A stretch of DNA of 64,000 nt from Candidatus Bathyarchaeia archaeon (GTDB lineage: Archaea > Thermoproteota > Bathyarchaeia > Bathyarchaeales > Bathyarchaeaceae): NCBI GenBank assembly GCA_035283685.1, contig DATETJ010000002.1, positions 547,362 through 611,361 of the forward strand. The letters are read 5' to 3'. Shown here one piece after another: positions 33,118 through 41,508 of the stretch; positions within the stretch are counted from its first letter, which is position 1; each line of letters begins with the position of its first letter. The notes under the pieces were generated by a model. The model was given only the letters and a program-made list of their open reading frames with translations. It was not told where the DNA came from and searched no databases. The position numbers were made by a program, and so were the translations under genes.

Positions 33118-33362
33118 AAACACAATTAACTCAAGAATTATCTTTTTGATGTTATAGACACGTTTGATGTACTCTTTAGCGCATGCTCTGCTCGATGAAA
33201 AAGGAGATGTTGCGTCGTGTGCATGCATTGGGCATTCTCTTTTGTGATCCTTCGGGTTTATTTTCACTCGTGTCTCTCTGCTTGGGTTGTTGTGCGCTGG
33301 ACAAGTTGCTTTATTACTGATTGTGCAGAGCGTTACCAAAAGTAAGTGGATGTGTGGTTTGC

Positions 33363-34340
33363 ATGGAGAGTTTCGAGTTGGAGAAGCTTGAGGGCGTTGG
33401 CTCTGCTACAGCGGGTAAGCTTCGTTCTGCTGGGATTACGACTGTTGAGGCGGTTGCGGTTATTCCACCTAAGGAGATTGCTGAGAAGACTGGAATCGGT
33501 TTTAACACTGTGCTTAACATTGTTGACTCTGCTAGGAAGCTGGTTTTCTCTGATTTCGTTACGGCGGAGGAGTTGTGGAAGAAGAGGCAGGGCATGTGCA
33601 AGTGTTCCACGGGTTCTAAGAATTTGAACAAGCTTTTGGGCGGGGGCATTGAGACTCAGGCGTTAACTGAGTTTATTGGTGAGTTTGGTTCGGGTAAGAC
33701 GCAGGCGTGTTTGATGTTTTCGATTGTGTGTCAGCTTCCTCCTGAGAAGGGTGGACTGGGCGGAAAAGCGGTTTATATTGATACTGAGGGGACTTTTATT
33801 CCGGAGCGGGTTTTTGAAATCGCCAATGCGTTGGGTCTTGACCCTCATGAGACTTTGGGTAACATCTTTTTGGCTCGGGCGTATAATAGTAGTCATCAGG
33901 CGTTGCTGATTGAGCATTTGCCCAAGTTTTGCCCTGAGAATAACGTGAAGCTGGTGGTTGTGGATTCGATGATTAGTCATTTCAGGGGCGAGTACATGGG
34001 TAGGGAGCATCTTTCAGAACGCCAGCAGGAGTTGAACAGCCAGTTGCACAAGTTGCTGCGGTTGACGGAAGCCTTCAACTTATCTGTGGTGGTTACGAAT
34101 CAGGTTCAGGCTAATCCTACGGCGTTTTTTGGTGATCCGAATAAGCCGGCTGGTGGCAACGTGATGGCTCATGCCTGTACGCATCGGGTTTATCTGAGGA
34201 AGGGTGGTAAAGGTACGCGTATTGCTTCGATTCTTGATTCTCCGTCTTTGCCTGAGGGTAAGGTTCGGTTTAAGATTACGCAGAAAGGCATTGAAGACGC
34301 GCAAGAGGGCGGCGAAGAGGCTCCAGAGGATAAGGTTTAG
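33363..34340 (+). CDS. radA: DNA repair and recombination protein RadA
   Basis: 325 residues from ATG at 33363, exactly the usual length; an in-frame ATG at 33321 adds 14 odd residues. An N-terminal helix-hairpin-helix domain (LEGVGSATAGKLRSAG) is followed by the RecA core with Walker A GEFGSGKTQ, Walker B LVVVDSMI and the polymerisation motif region between them. L2 contains QVQANPTAFFGDPNKPAGGN. RadA forms filaments on single-stranded DNA and performs strand exchange. A TATA-like TTTATTA lies about 50 bases upstream. Confidence 0.95.
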   Translation: MESFELEKLEGVGSATAGKLRSAGITTVEAVAVIPPKEIAEKTGIGFNTVLNIVDSARKLVFSDFVTAEELWKKRQGMCKCSTGSKNLNKLLGGGIETQALTEFIGEFGSGKTQACLMFSIVCQLPPEKGGLGGKAVYIDTEGTFIPERVFEIANALGLDPHETLGNIFLARAYNSSHQALLIEHLPKFCPENNVKLVVVDSMISHFRGEYMGREHLSERQQELNSQLHKLLRLTEAFNLSVVVTNQVQANPTAFFGDPNKPAGGNVMAHACTHRVYLRKGGKGTRIASILDSPSLPEGKVRFKITQKGIEDAQEGGEEAPEDKV

Positions 34341-34449
34341 AGCAGTTTCTGCGCCAACATCTTTCATGCTGGCGTTGTTGATGCGGGCGAGGCGTGGACA
34401 GTTGTTGTTGAACATGCAAACGTAGACTGTTTGTAGCAGTTTCTGTTTC

Positions 34450-34625
34450 AGATGTTATTAACTTCCGCTTAGAACAAGTAATAATACCGACGTTCTGCAT
34501 GTGTGTGTGGCTGTGTGAAGTTGTTGTTGACGTTGAAGGGTTTGCCACAACAACTTCTTGGATGTTGGTGGTGGAGTAGGTTTAGAAGTAGTAGTCTGTG
34601 CCACGTGTTTGTTGACTACTACTTC
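34450..34625 (-). repeat. Mosaic hairpin repeat, modules A-C-B(-D) on the minus strand
   Basis: On the minus strand: module A with a perfect stem (34613-34624 with 34585-34596), module C (AGTTGTTGT-type arms at 34548-34556 and 34519-34527), module B (34488-34450). Module D-like sequence follows down to about 34400. Same units as at 13.9 and 27.0 kb but in a different order. The 3' end of the membrane-protein gene 34458-35141 runs through it. Confidence 0.75.
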
Positions 34626-35141
34626 AATGTTGGGTTGGGAAGCTGCGGTTGCGGTTCTGTGGGTTTTTGTCCAGAGTTTGCGTATGGGTTGGTAGATTAG
34701 GGCTATTATGGATAGTGTGATGCCTGTTAATGCGAGTGGGTGTATGAGGCTGGTGAGTGTCCATAGGATTCCTTGGTACGGTCCGTATGTGGTACTTTTC
34801 ATGGGTCCATTCTGAACTGTGATCCAGAATATGTTTTGATCGTTGTCGTAGTAGACCCATGTGCCTCCATCAATCATCTCCCATATGGTGATCACTGTTA
34901 GCTTTGTGCTTGTGTTGGGGGTGGTCCAGTAGCCGTTTACGTAGTCCGTGTATGGCGTGCGCCAGTATCCGGGGTTCCATGTTGGTGGGTCTGTGGCTAT
35001 GTGGGCGTCGTCCATGGCGCAGAAGAGTCGCAGTTTTGTGTCGCGCGGCAGTGTGAGGTAGTATGTGGAGACGACTAACGCTATGATTGCTGTAGCGTAG
35101 ACTAGTGCCCATTTCTTGTTTAGGCGTGGTTGAGGCTTCAT
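34458..35141 (-). CDS. Two-helix membrane protein whose C-terminus comes from a hairpin repeat
   Basis: 227 residues. A first membrane segment (about 11-29), an extracytoplasmic domain rich in Trp, Tyr and Thr (about 30-125), and a second membrane segment (about 127-149). From about residue 170 (SQPNIEVVVNKHVAQTTT onward) the protein is the translation of repeat modules A, C and B, which are otherwise non-coding in this window. So about a quarter of the protein derives from the repeat, or the true stop was lost. No family recognised. Confidence 0.6.
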   Translation of the reverse strand: MKPQPRLNKKWALVYATAIIALVVSTYYLTLPRDTKLRLFCAMDDAHIATDPPTWNPGYWRTPYTDYVNGYWTTPNTSTKLTVITIWEMIDGGTWVYYDNDQNIFWITVQNGPMKSTTYGPYQGILWTLTSLIHPLALTGITLSIIALIYQPIRKLWTKTHRTATAASQPNIEVVVNKHVAQTTTSKPTPPPTSKKLLWQTLQRQQQLHTATHTCRTSVLLLVLSGS

Positions 35142-35276
35142 CCATTTTCAATGTGTTACTGAGAGTGCGGTGGCTCTTAATGCCATGTTTTAGAACAACG
35201 GCTTGAGAATGTAGAACAGTATGTTGCTTGCTGCTTGATTGGCGCTTTTTCTTCTTTTTTGCTGGGAAGTTGTGGT

Positions 35277-35483
35277 TTATCGATGGGTTCTTGGTGTGGC
35301 TATGACTGTGGGTTTTTCCTGTGATTGCTGTGGGTGTTTTTTGGCTTCGCTCATGACCCAATCGGTTAAGGCTTGGCATTGGTTTGGGTTGCAGTTTTCT
35401 GCGGGTGCGCGTGTGGGTTCCAGTATGATGCATTTGTAGCATGGTATTTCGCATAGAAGGTCAAGTGATTGTGGTCGTGTCAT
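35277..35483 (-). CDS. Small cysteine-rich protein
   Basis: 68 residues, starting MTRPQSLDLLCEIPCYKCI and continuing EPTRAPAENCNPNQCQAL. Five cysteines in a C-x3-C-x2-C and C-x4-C layout suggest a metal knuckle. No ribosome-binding site is obvious and the frame lies in a 480-bp region without other genes. I have the impression that similar short proteins occur in related archaea but cannot confirm it. Confidence 0.4.
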   Translation of the reverse strand: MTRPQSLDLLCEIPCYKCIILEPTRAPAENCNPNQCQALTDWVMSEAKKHPQQSQEKPTVIATPRTHR

Positions 35484-35616
35484 GTGGATTCGCTAGGCGT
35501 ATTGAATGCTGGGTCTCTATCTTATGGTTTATGAATTGACGGCTCTGAGGGAAAGTAATTATCTGGATTGATGATTATTGTTCGTGCATAAAGATAATTA
35601 TTGAAGGTGAACCTGT

Positions 35617-36336
35617 TTGGCGACGAAGTTGCTGTATTTGTATGACAGTTACGTTCGGGAGTTTGAGGCTAAAGTTGAACAAGTAAGCGGGAACATGGTG
35701 GTTTTGGATCAGTCGGCTTTTCATCCGTTAACTGGCGGTGTGGGCTGTGACTTGGGTTGGCTGGCTAAAGGCGATGCAAGATTTCGTGTTGTGCGAGTTG
35801 AGATTGACAGGGCAACTAAGGTAGTTAGTCATGTGGTTGAGGGTGATGCAAGAGGTCTTTGTCAGGGTGATGTGGTTAAGGGTGTGATTGATTGGGATCG
35901 GCGGTACTGCTTGATGCGGTTGCATACGGCGGCGCATTTGATTGCGGCTGTCATGTACCGGGATTACAGCGCTTTGATTACGGGTGGGCAGGTGGATGTG
36001 GATCAGGCTAAGTTGGATTTCAACTTGCCTCGTACGGATCGGGAAGTGTTTGAGGACGCGGTTAAGAAAGCGAACCAAGAAGCAGCGAGAAATGTGGAGT
36101 TGAAGGTTTACTTCTTGAGTCGAGAGGAAGCGTTGAAGGTGCCCGGCGTGGTGAAGTTGGCTGAGCGTATGCCGCCTGAAGAACGAGAACTACGCATAGT
36201 GGAGATTCCAGGCATTGATCTGCAGGCTGATGGAGGACCGCATGTCAGGAACACTCAGGAGATTGGTGAAGTCGCTCTGTCGAAGATTGAGAATAAGGGT
36301 AAGAATCAGAGAAGGCTTTACTTCAACGTGAAGTAG
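35617..36336 (+). CDS. alaX: Alanyl-tRNA editing protein AlaX
   Basis: 239 residues from TTG at 35617, chosen because GGTGA lies 6 bases upstream. The editing-site metal motifs are HTAAH (about 109-113) and DGGPHV...TQEIGEV (the C/H-x3-H part, with Asp in place of Cys as in many AlaX proteins). The N-terminal part DQSAFHPLTGGVGCDLG is the usual start of the AlaX fold. It removes Ser or Gly wrongly attached to tRNA-Ala. A degraded second copy of its 3' end lies at 37023-37158. Confidence 0.92.
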   Translation: MATKLLYLYDSYVREFEAKVEQVSGNMVVLDQSAFHPLTGGVGCDLGWLAKGDARFRVVRVEIDRATKVVSHVVEGDARGLCQGDVVKGVIDWDRRYCLMRLHTAAHLIAAVMYRDYSALITGGQVDVDQAKLDFNLPRTDREVFEDAVKKANQEAARNVELKVYFLSREEALKVPGVVKLAERMPPEERELRIVEIPGIDLQADGGPHVRNTQEIGEVALSKIENKGKNQRRLYFNVK

Positions 36337-36353
36337 GAAGTTCGTACTTATTG

Positions 36354-36650
36354 TTATTCTTCTGGTGTGAACGTTTTCTGTTTCCAGTTGAAAGTTGCTT
36401 TGCAGTTTTCGAGGAACGTGTGAACGAGGATAGTTACGCCTCTCGGTATTTGGTGGCATAGGACGGGTAGGTTTCTTTTTCGGATTTGACTGCCGAGTAT
36501 TTCGATTCGGGCTGCTTTTTTGAGTGGTGCTCGCATGTAACCGCTTCCTGTGAGCACTGTGATTTCTGGAGGTTGTTTGGGGAATTGTGGTAGGTTCAGG
36601 AGTTGGCAGGCGAATGGCGGGATTATAGTGTAGCTTGAGGCTGTGTCCAC
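36354..36650 (-). CDS. Retropepsin-like aspartic protease fragment, start unclear
   Basis: The frame contains VDTASSYTIIPP, the DT(A/S)S active-site motif of retroviral-type proteases, and a second half with ILGSQIRKRNLP. GTG at 36650 is the first start, but it falls on the Val before the catalytic Asp. The same frame is open back to about 36765 and reads sensibly (RPRWYVRLPIRVHGP), yet has no ATG, GTG or TTG there. Either an unusual start is used or the gene has lost its start. It follows a DUF5678-like gene, a pairing I associate with archaeal loci of this kind. Confidence 0.5.
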   Translation of the reverse strand: MDTASSYTIIPPFACQLLNLPQFPKQPPEITVLTGSGYMRAPLKKAARIEILGSQIRKRNLPVLCHQIPRGVTILVHTFLENCKATFNWKQKTFTPEE

Positions 36651-36767
36651 TATTCCTATGAGTTTTATGCTTCTTTCACGCGGTCCATGAACTCTGATCG
36701 GGAGTCTTACGTACCATCTTGGTCTATGATGGTTTTGAATACATTGCGTTTCAAGCAGCCATCCTCG

Positions 36768-36977
36768 TTAGAGGAGATAGCCGATTTTCTTCTCAGAAGG
36801 GGTCGGTGAATAGGCGACCAGAACATCATTTAGTTGCCTTTTTTTTTGGGTCAGTTCTTCGATACTTTCAGAATCAGCAATTACCTTATTGTTGGAGACG
36901 GCGACCCATCTTCCAGGATATTGGCTGATCAGTTTGTCGTATTTCTTTATGAGCAGTGAGGCTCTCTGCAAGAGCAA
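36768..36977 (-). CDS. DUF5678-like small protein
   Basis: 69 residues. The core KKYDKLISQYPGRWVAVSNN followed by KVIADSESIEEL matches the short alpha/beta pattern of DUF5678 proteins (Tyr-Pro-Gly-Arg-Trp-Val-Ala then a second strand and helix). A run of nine or more A bases encodes KKR near residue 45 and could cause frameshifting. Function unknown; it sits just upstream of the retropepsin-like frame, with the end of one and the open region of the other almost touching. Confidence 0.55.
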   Translation of the reverse strand: MLLQRASLLIKKYDKLISQYPGRWVAVSNNKVIADSESIEELTQKKRQLNDVLVAYSPTPSEKKIGYLL

Positions 36978-37022
36978 CCACCAATAATAGGTAAGGGGAC
37001 AATACTATAAATTAGTTTATCC

Positions 37023-37158
37023 TCGACTGCGAGATTTTTGGTGTTGATTTGTGGGGGGATGGAGGACCACACGTTAAGAATACAAGCGAGTAGGCGAAAT
37101 ACAACTGCTGAAGATAGAGAACAACGGAAAAACCAAAAGAGAATTTACTTTGGGATAA
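37023..37158 (+). pseudogene. Degraded fragment of an alaX 3' end
   Basis: The plus strand reads GVDLWGDGGPHVKNTSE, then needs one inserted base at about 37090 to continue VGEIQLLKIENNGKTKRE and stop at 37156-37158. This parallels GIDLQADGGPHVRNTQEIGEVALSKIENKGKN-type wording at the end of the intact alaX gene. The fragment is about 45 codons long, diverged at many positions, and starts without any gene body. It is a remnant of a second, older alaX copy. Confidence 0.65.
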
Positions 37159-37367
37159 ATCGAAGCTAGTCGTGTGCACACGCTAGACTTGTCAACATTA
37201 GAACACTTGTCATAGTCGATTTCTTTGCCTGTTTCAAGCTCAAGCGTAACCTCAGCACGCTTAATCATCTTCAAAACCTTAGCGTCTGGAACCTCAGCTG
37301 AGCCAACATTAATTACGTCACGAACATCATCAACGGAAACGCTTGCCACTGGTGGCTCTGGCTCCAA
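37074..37367 (-). pseudogene. N-terminal piece of a virus connector-like protein, fused by a junction
   Basis: Residues 1-70 of this 97-residue frame (SVSVDDVRDVINVG, DAKVLKMIKRAEVTLELETGKEID) resemble the small helical head-tail connector or adaptor proteins found in archaeal proviruses. After about 37160 the frame merely reads the antisense of the alaX fragment, so the true C-terminus is lost. The junction at about 37160 therefore joins two unrelated gene remnants. The connector assignment is from pattern only. Confidence 0.4.
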
Positions 37368-37548
37368 AAGGAAAACGTGAAAGAAGCCAGATTTAACCTA
37401 TTTTGGCGGAAAAAACCGTGTTGGAAAAGCCATGTCGGATAAGCTTGAATGCATTTTTGACAGGGATTTTGTATAGAGGTGTTTTCCAAAAGGGTTTTAT
37501 CGCATTGTTATGATAATTATTATTGTAGTCTCTTTGAGAGGGGAAACG

Positions 37549-38541
37549 ATGTATATGAATAGGAAGCAGTTTGCGGTGGCATTTTTGTTTGCTTTGTCTT
37601 TGATGATGGTTGCGTTGGCTCCGTTGTCGGGTCAGCAGGCTGGCAGTTACAACCCTTGGCTGGACTATAACGGTGACGGTCTAATCGACGTGTATGACCT
37701 GCAAGCGTTGGCTCAAGTGTACGGCACTTCGGGTACTCCTCTCAGCTGGCCTATGGCTCAGGAATACGACAGCGGCTGGATAGACATCAGCGACAAGCAG
37801 GGACAAAACATTACCATAACTCACAACTTGAACCTGACAGGAGGCTTTCTGCCAAGCATCTATGGAAGAACTGTGCAAAACGACCCATCGTGGCACCAAA
37901 GGCACTTTGACGGAACAGGCTACACACCAGGATGGAACAAAACATACGAAGGAATAAGCAGTGACGGTGCCAGTTCTGTGGTTCAGACTGATGATGGAGG
38001 ATACGCCTTAGCAGGCTCCACCAACTCGTATGGTGCTGGCGGCTCTGATTTCGGGTTGGTTAAGACTGATTCGGCTGGAACTGTGCAGTGGAACAAAACG
38101 TATGGAGGAGCAAACCATGACTCTGCCGCGTCTATGGTTCAGACGGGAGACGGAGGATACGCCTTAGCAGGCGCTACTTACTCCTATGGTGATGGCACAC
38201 CCATCTACACTAATTTCTGGTTGGTTAAGACTGATGGTTCTGGTAACGCACAGTGGAACAAAACATACGAAGGACCATATGAAGACGAAGCCCTTTCTGT
38301 GGTTCAGACAAGCGATGGAGGATACGCCTTGGCTGGCTACACCTACTCTTATGGTGTTGGCACCCCTACGTACAGCAATTTCTGGCTGGTGAAGACCGAT
38401 GCGTTTGGACTAACAGAGAACATGGTCGGTTTGGGCATAGTTGATTACACGGCTGACACTTTGACCCTGTACAGAGGCAAAATCGACCCCTACTGGAACT
38501 ACGTGCGAGTCCGCATATGGGTAGTCAAAGAAAACCCATAA
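37549..38541 (+). CDS. Secreted repeat protein with a dockerin-like segment
   Basis: 330 residues from ATG at 37549, with GAGGGG 6 bases upstream. A signal peptide (about 4-28) is followed by one calcium-binding loop of dockerin type, DYNGDGLIDVYDLQALA (about 36-52). From about 125 there are three repeats of about 50 residues with the core SVVQTDDGGYALAGST...LVKTD..G...WNKTY, as in beta-propeller-like surface proteins. It is probably exported and surface bound. A T run follows the stop. Confidence 0.75.
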   Translation: MYMNRKQFAVAFLFALSLMMVALAPLSGQQAGSYNPWLDYNGDGLIDVYDLQALAQVYGTSGTPLSWPMAQEYDSGWIDISDKQGQNITITHNLNLTGGFLPSIYGRTVQNDPSWHQRHFDGTGYTPGWNKTYEGISSDGASSVVQTDDGGYALAGSTNSYGAGGSDFGLVKTDSAGTVQWNKTYGGANHDSAASMVQTGDGGYALAGATYSYGDGTPIYTNFWLVKTDGSGNAQWNKTYEGPYEDEALSVVQTSDGGYALAGYTYSYGVGTPTYSNFWLVKTDAFGLTENMVGLGIVDYTADTLTLYRGKIDPYWNYVRVRIWVVKENP

Positions 38542-38548
38542 ACTCCAA

Positions 38549-38555
38549 TTTTTTT
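38549..38555 (+). terminator. T-run terminator candidate
   Basis: Seven T residues 8 bp after the stop of the secreted repeat protein, followed by an AT-rich stretch. Archaeal termination needs only such a run. Confidence 0.35.
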
Positions 38556-38583
38556 ATATTATTTTAGTTCCATCATGCTTGTC

Positions 38584-38751
38584 TTAACTCAGAATCTCCA
38601 AGAGTTTTTCTCCTTTGTTGGTGATTTTGTATACGCCTCTGCTGACTCGTTCTACATAACCGTTTGGAAGCAAATAGTGGTAGAGCTGTTTTCTGATTGT
38701 GTTTGATGTTGAGAAGCGTAGGCATGTTGCAACCGCTTTCTTCTCAATATC
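38584..38751 (-). pseudogene. Winged-helix domain remnant
   Basis: On the minus strand the frame reads IEKKAVATCLRFSTSNTIRK, then LYHYLLPNGYVERVSRGVYK and ITNKGEKLLEIL before TAA at 38584. This is the shape of an archaeal winged-helix domain. There is a stop codon just upstream and no start codon, so it is either a fragment or starts unusually. Confidence 0.45.
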
Positions 38752-38781
38752 CTATAATGCACATGACGCTTCTTGATGAGT

Positions 38782-39327
38782 TCAAGAATGTTTTTCGGGT
38801 CTGCGAGAGGCTATGAGTTTGGCTGCGTTTAGTATTTCTTTCGCCTGTTTTTCCTTCAGTTTGTGTCTTTTGTGGCCGAGTTCTGCTATTGCATCTTCTA
38901 TATCGAATATTTGGATGAATCCTCTTCTGAGGCTCTCTAACAGTATTGTCCAAGTGTTCCAAGTTTTGAGCCCAAACATTTTTGCAAGGTCTGAGAGGGC
39001 TTTTTCATCAACTAATATTTCTGCCGCGTTTTCTTTTGCCTGGAGGACGGTTTCCGCGTCTGTTTGAGATATGTTTTCGCCCTTTGCCAGCTTTTTACCG
39101 GTTGAGATTACACTTTTTGGAGTTGCTCTTACTATGATCCAGCCTTGTTCTATGGCTTTTCCTATGATTTGGGCGTCTGCGTGACCGAGTCTCATTCCTT
39201 CGTTAAATGCTTCTCTCTTAACTTTTGGTGTGATTAGTATTTGGTTGAAAAGTTTCTTGAGAAGGTGTAGCTTGTTTATTTGGGCTAGATGAATCAGCGT
39301 GCCGGCGTCAGCCACCACCTTGGGCAA
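38782..39327 (-). CDS. PIN-like (DUF3368) toxin
   Basis: 181 residues. VVADAGTLIHLAQ gives the first acidic residue of the PIN fold, DAQIIGKA and DAETVLQAKEN the middle ones and LVDEKAL the last; the order matches DUF3368 proteins. PIN toxins cut RNA. It is encoded 3 bp after its predicted antitoxin. The C-terminus is a charged helix, and the gene ends next to the winged-helix remnant. Confidence 0.82.
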   Translation of the reverse strand: MPKVVADAGTLIHLAQINKLHLLKKLFNQILITPKVKREAFNEGMRLGHADAQIIGKAIEQGWIIVRATPKSVISTGKKLAKGENISQTDAETVLQAKENAAEILVDEKALSDLAKMFGLKTWNTWTILLESLRRGFIQIFDIEDAIAELGHKRHKLKEKQAKEILNAAKLIASRRPEKHS

Positions 39328-39330
39328 CGT

Positions 39331-39633
39331 CTATTCTCCGTATCTCGCCTTTAGGTATTCCTTGACGCTTTCTGAATCCCAGTTGACTGGGACGCCATTC
39401 ATCTCTAACATTTCAAGGAATTGCCGTAAAGGTACTTCCAATATTTCTGCTGCACGTCCAACGGTTAAGATACCCTTTTGGTATAGGTGAATAATTCTTC
39501 GGCGCAATCCGTCTTCGATAAACTCTTTAAGCAAGGTTGAGCGGTCAACATTTTCAAGGGTTCTCACTGCTTCTACCCTTTCCAAATCTCGGCTGGAAAG
39601 ACGAACGGTGACAACTGTGCTTTTCTCCTGCAT
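39331..39633 (-). CDS. UPF0175-type antitoxin with ribbon-helix-helix start
   Basis: 100 residues from ATG at 39633 (GGTG 6 bases upstream; a second ATG at 39660 is possible). VVTVRLSSRDLERVEAV and DRSTLLKEFIEDGL form a ribbon-helix-helix-like start; ILTVGRAAEILEVPLRQFLEML is the UPF0175 helix-turn-helix. The pair UPF0175-DUF3368 is a well known prokaryotic toxin-antitoxin arrangement. The antitoxin gene comes first, as usual. Confidence 0.82.
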   Translation of the reverse strand: MQEKSTVVTVRLSSRDLERVEAVRTLENVDRSTLLKEFIEDGLRRRIIHLYQKGILTVGRAAEILEVPLRQFLEMLEMNGVPVNWDSESVKEYLKARYGE

Positions 39634-39983
39634 TTTTTCACCATTGATAGTAGAATACATTGTAATACATAAGCTTTCCCCGGTTGCTTCGATGAGATGG
39701 TTCGTATAACCATAACCGACTTCAGTAGATACTTTGAAACCAAGAAAAAGACATGCGGCATTAAACTACACATTGCTTTCAGGCTGCGATTTGAGCAAAT
39801 GCATTGGAATAGAAACCACAAAACCCGAAGGCCCAAGCTCTGTGGGAGGCGACACCCTGATTCAATCATTTCACGGAATCGAAGAACGCTCTGCTGGCTC
39901 TTTGAAATCGTTCTTTCTTCTCACAGGGATGCCTGAAAGAATTCTCCAAGCCGTAACGAATCCAACTTGCCCTTAGTTTTGGT
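39634..39983. other. Gene-free stretch upstream of the toxin-antitoxin pair
   Basis: Short frames run through 39697-39976 on the plus strand but have no start context, no motif and no recognisable similarity. A TATA-like CTTATGTAT on the minus strand near 39668-39676 probably serves the antitoxin gene. Confidence 0.3.
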
Positions 39984-41411
39984 TTATTTCTCCCATGTGT
40001 CCAGTGGAGGCTTATGGTCTGCTGGTAACGGCGACTTGTACTTCTTACCACCTATTCTCTGCTGATGCTCCTTCTTCGCCTTTCGCAGAACCTTTTCATC
40101 AGTTAACAGGTCAAGCGTCGTGGCAGCCATCACCTTAGCCGCAAAAATCAAAGACTTATGCCCCAACCCAACCCTGCTCTGAGCCACATTCTGCCACGAA
40201 TGCCCAGGCGTACCCAAAACCCAAGCGGCAGTCCCAAACTCCACCGTAGGCACCTGCCAACTCACATCCCCCACATCCGTACTGCCATGCATGAACTCGC
40301 CGTCGCCCCAAGGATCAGGAACCTCATCATCCAACAACCTGTCCACCAATCGCTCCCAACCTGGACGCTTAGTATTCTTCAACAGCGCCACCTTACCTTC
40401 ACGAGGAATCGATTTGGCAATCTCCTCACCGAACTTCAACTCTTCCCCGCTATGCTTGGGCAAGCCGATTTCACGCATGTTCTTCACCACTAACTCAGCA
40501 ATTGCCCTGTTAGGAACCAAATTGTAAATGCCGCCCACAAACTCAGTCTTCAACTCCGTCCGAGTCATCAACGCCGCGCCCTTCGCAATGTCCACGATCC
40601 AATCATAAATCCACTCCACTTCATGGCGTTCAGGAGCCCTAACGTAATACCAGCTTCGCGCATAAGGCGGCACAATATTCGGCTGAGTCCCACCCTTCTC
40701 CACAACATAATGAATCCGCGCATCCTGAATCACATGCTCACGCAGATAATTGACTCCAACATTCATCAGCTCCACCGCATCCAACGCGCTACGACCCTGC
40801 TCAGGCGCGCCACCAGCATGAGCCGCCCTACCATAAAAATGAAACTTAGCCGACACAATACTAAGACTACTTCGCAAAGAAGCCGCATTCATACTGCTCG
40901 GATGATGACCCAAAACCGCATCAACTCCATCGAAGCAGCCTTCACGAACCATAAACCCCTTGCCATCAAAATTCTCCTCAGCAGGACAACCAAAAAACCT
41001 AATCGTGCCACCAAGCCCAGACTGCCGCATTACGTTCTTGACAGCAACAGCCGCCGCCAAAGCAGTCGCACCATAAATATTATGCCCACAACCATGCCCA
41101 GGCTTCCCCGACTCCAAAGGCTCTTCATGCGACACAGCTTTCTGAGACAGACCAGGCAACGCATCAAATTCACCTAACAATACTATAACCGGCTTACCAT
41201 TACCCCACGAAGCCACAAACGCCGTCGGCATCCCCGCCACGCCGCGTTCAACCCTAAACCCATGCCTCTCCAACTCATCAGCCAACAAAGCCGAAGACTT
41301 AAACTCAACCAAACCTAATTCAGCAAACTCCCAAATCCTATCACTAATTTCAATCAAACGCTTCCTGTTATCCTCAACCCAACCAAAAGCAATCTTCTTA
41401 TCAGCTGGCAT
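39984..41411 (-). CDS. M20 family amidohydrolase (AbgB-like)
   Basis: 475 residues from ATG at 41411; an ATG 21 bp upstream is also in frame. Metal-site motifs: GHGCGHN, CPAEENFDGKGF (catalytic Glu pair), GHHPSS, and HAGGAPEQGRSALDAVE in the dimerisation domain; HSWQNVAQ near the end supplies a further His. The features match aminobenzoyl-glutamate utilisation protein B-type peptidases. It likely cleaves an acyl-amino acid or N-acylated dipeptide. Monocistronic. Confidence 0.88.
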   Translation of the reverse strand: MPADKKIAFGWVEDNRKRLIEISDRIWEFAELGLVEFKSSALLADELERHGFRVERGVAGMPTAFVASWGNGKPVIVLLGEFDALPGLSQKAVSHEEPLESGKPGHGCGHNIYGATALAAAVAVKNVMRQSGLGGTIRFFGCPAEENFDGKGFMVREGCFDGVDAVLGHHPSSMNAASLRSSLSIVSAKFHFYGRAAHAGGAPEQGRSALDAVELMNVGVNYLREHVIQDARIHYVVEKGGTQPNIVPPYARSWYYVRAPERHEVEWIYDWIVDIAKGAALMTRTELKTEFVGGIYNLVPNRAIAELVVKNMREIGLPKHSGEELKFGEEIAKSIPREGKVALLKNTKRPGWERLVDRLLDDEVPDPWGDGEFMHGSTDVGDVSWQVPTVEFGTAAWVLGTPGHSWQNVAQSRVGLGHKSLIFAAKVMAATTLDLLTDEKVLRKAKKEHQQRIGGKKYKSPLPADHKPPLDTWEK

Positions 41412-41508
41412 CAGCCTCACCCAACAACGCACAAATAATAAAAGAACTAATCCTTTTAGAACTTCCCACTTTCTGCGACAAAAAGAAAAAAGTTAGGAAT
41501 GTTGAAAC

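Noticed and set aside
39734-39976. 80-codon plus-strand frame near the M20 gene
   Set aside because: No ribosome-binding site, family or codon bias that would support it; overlapping frames look equally good.
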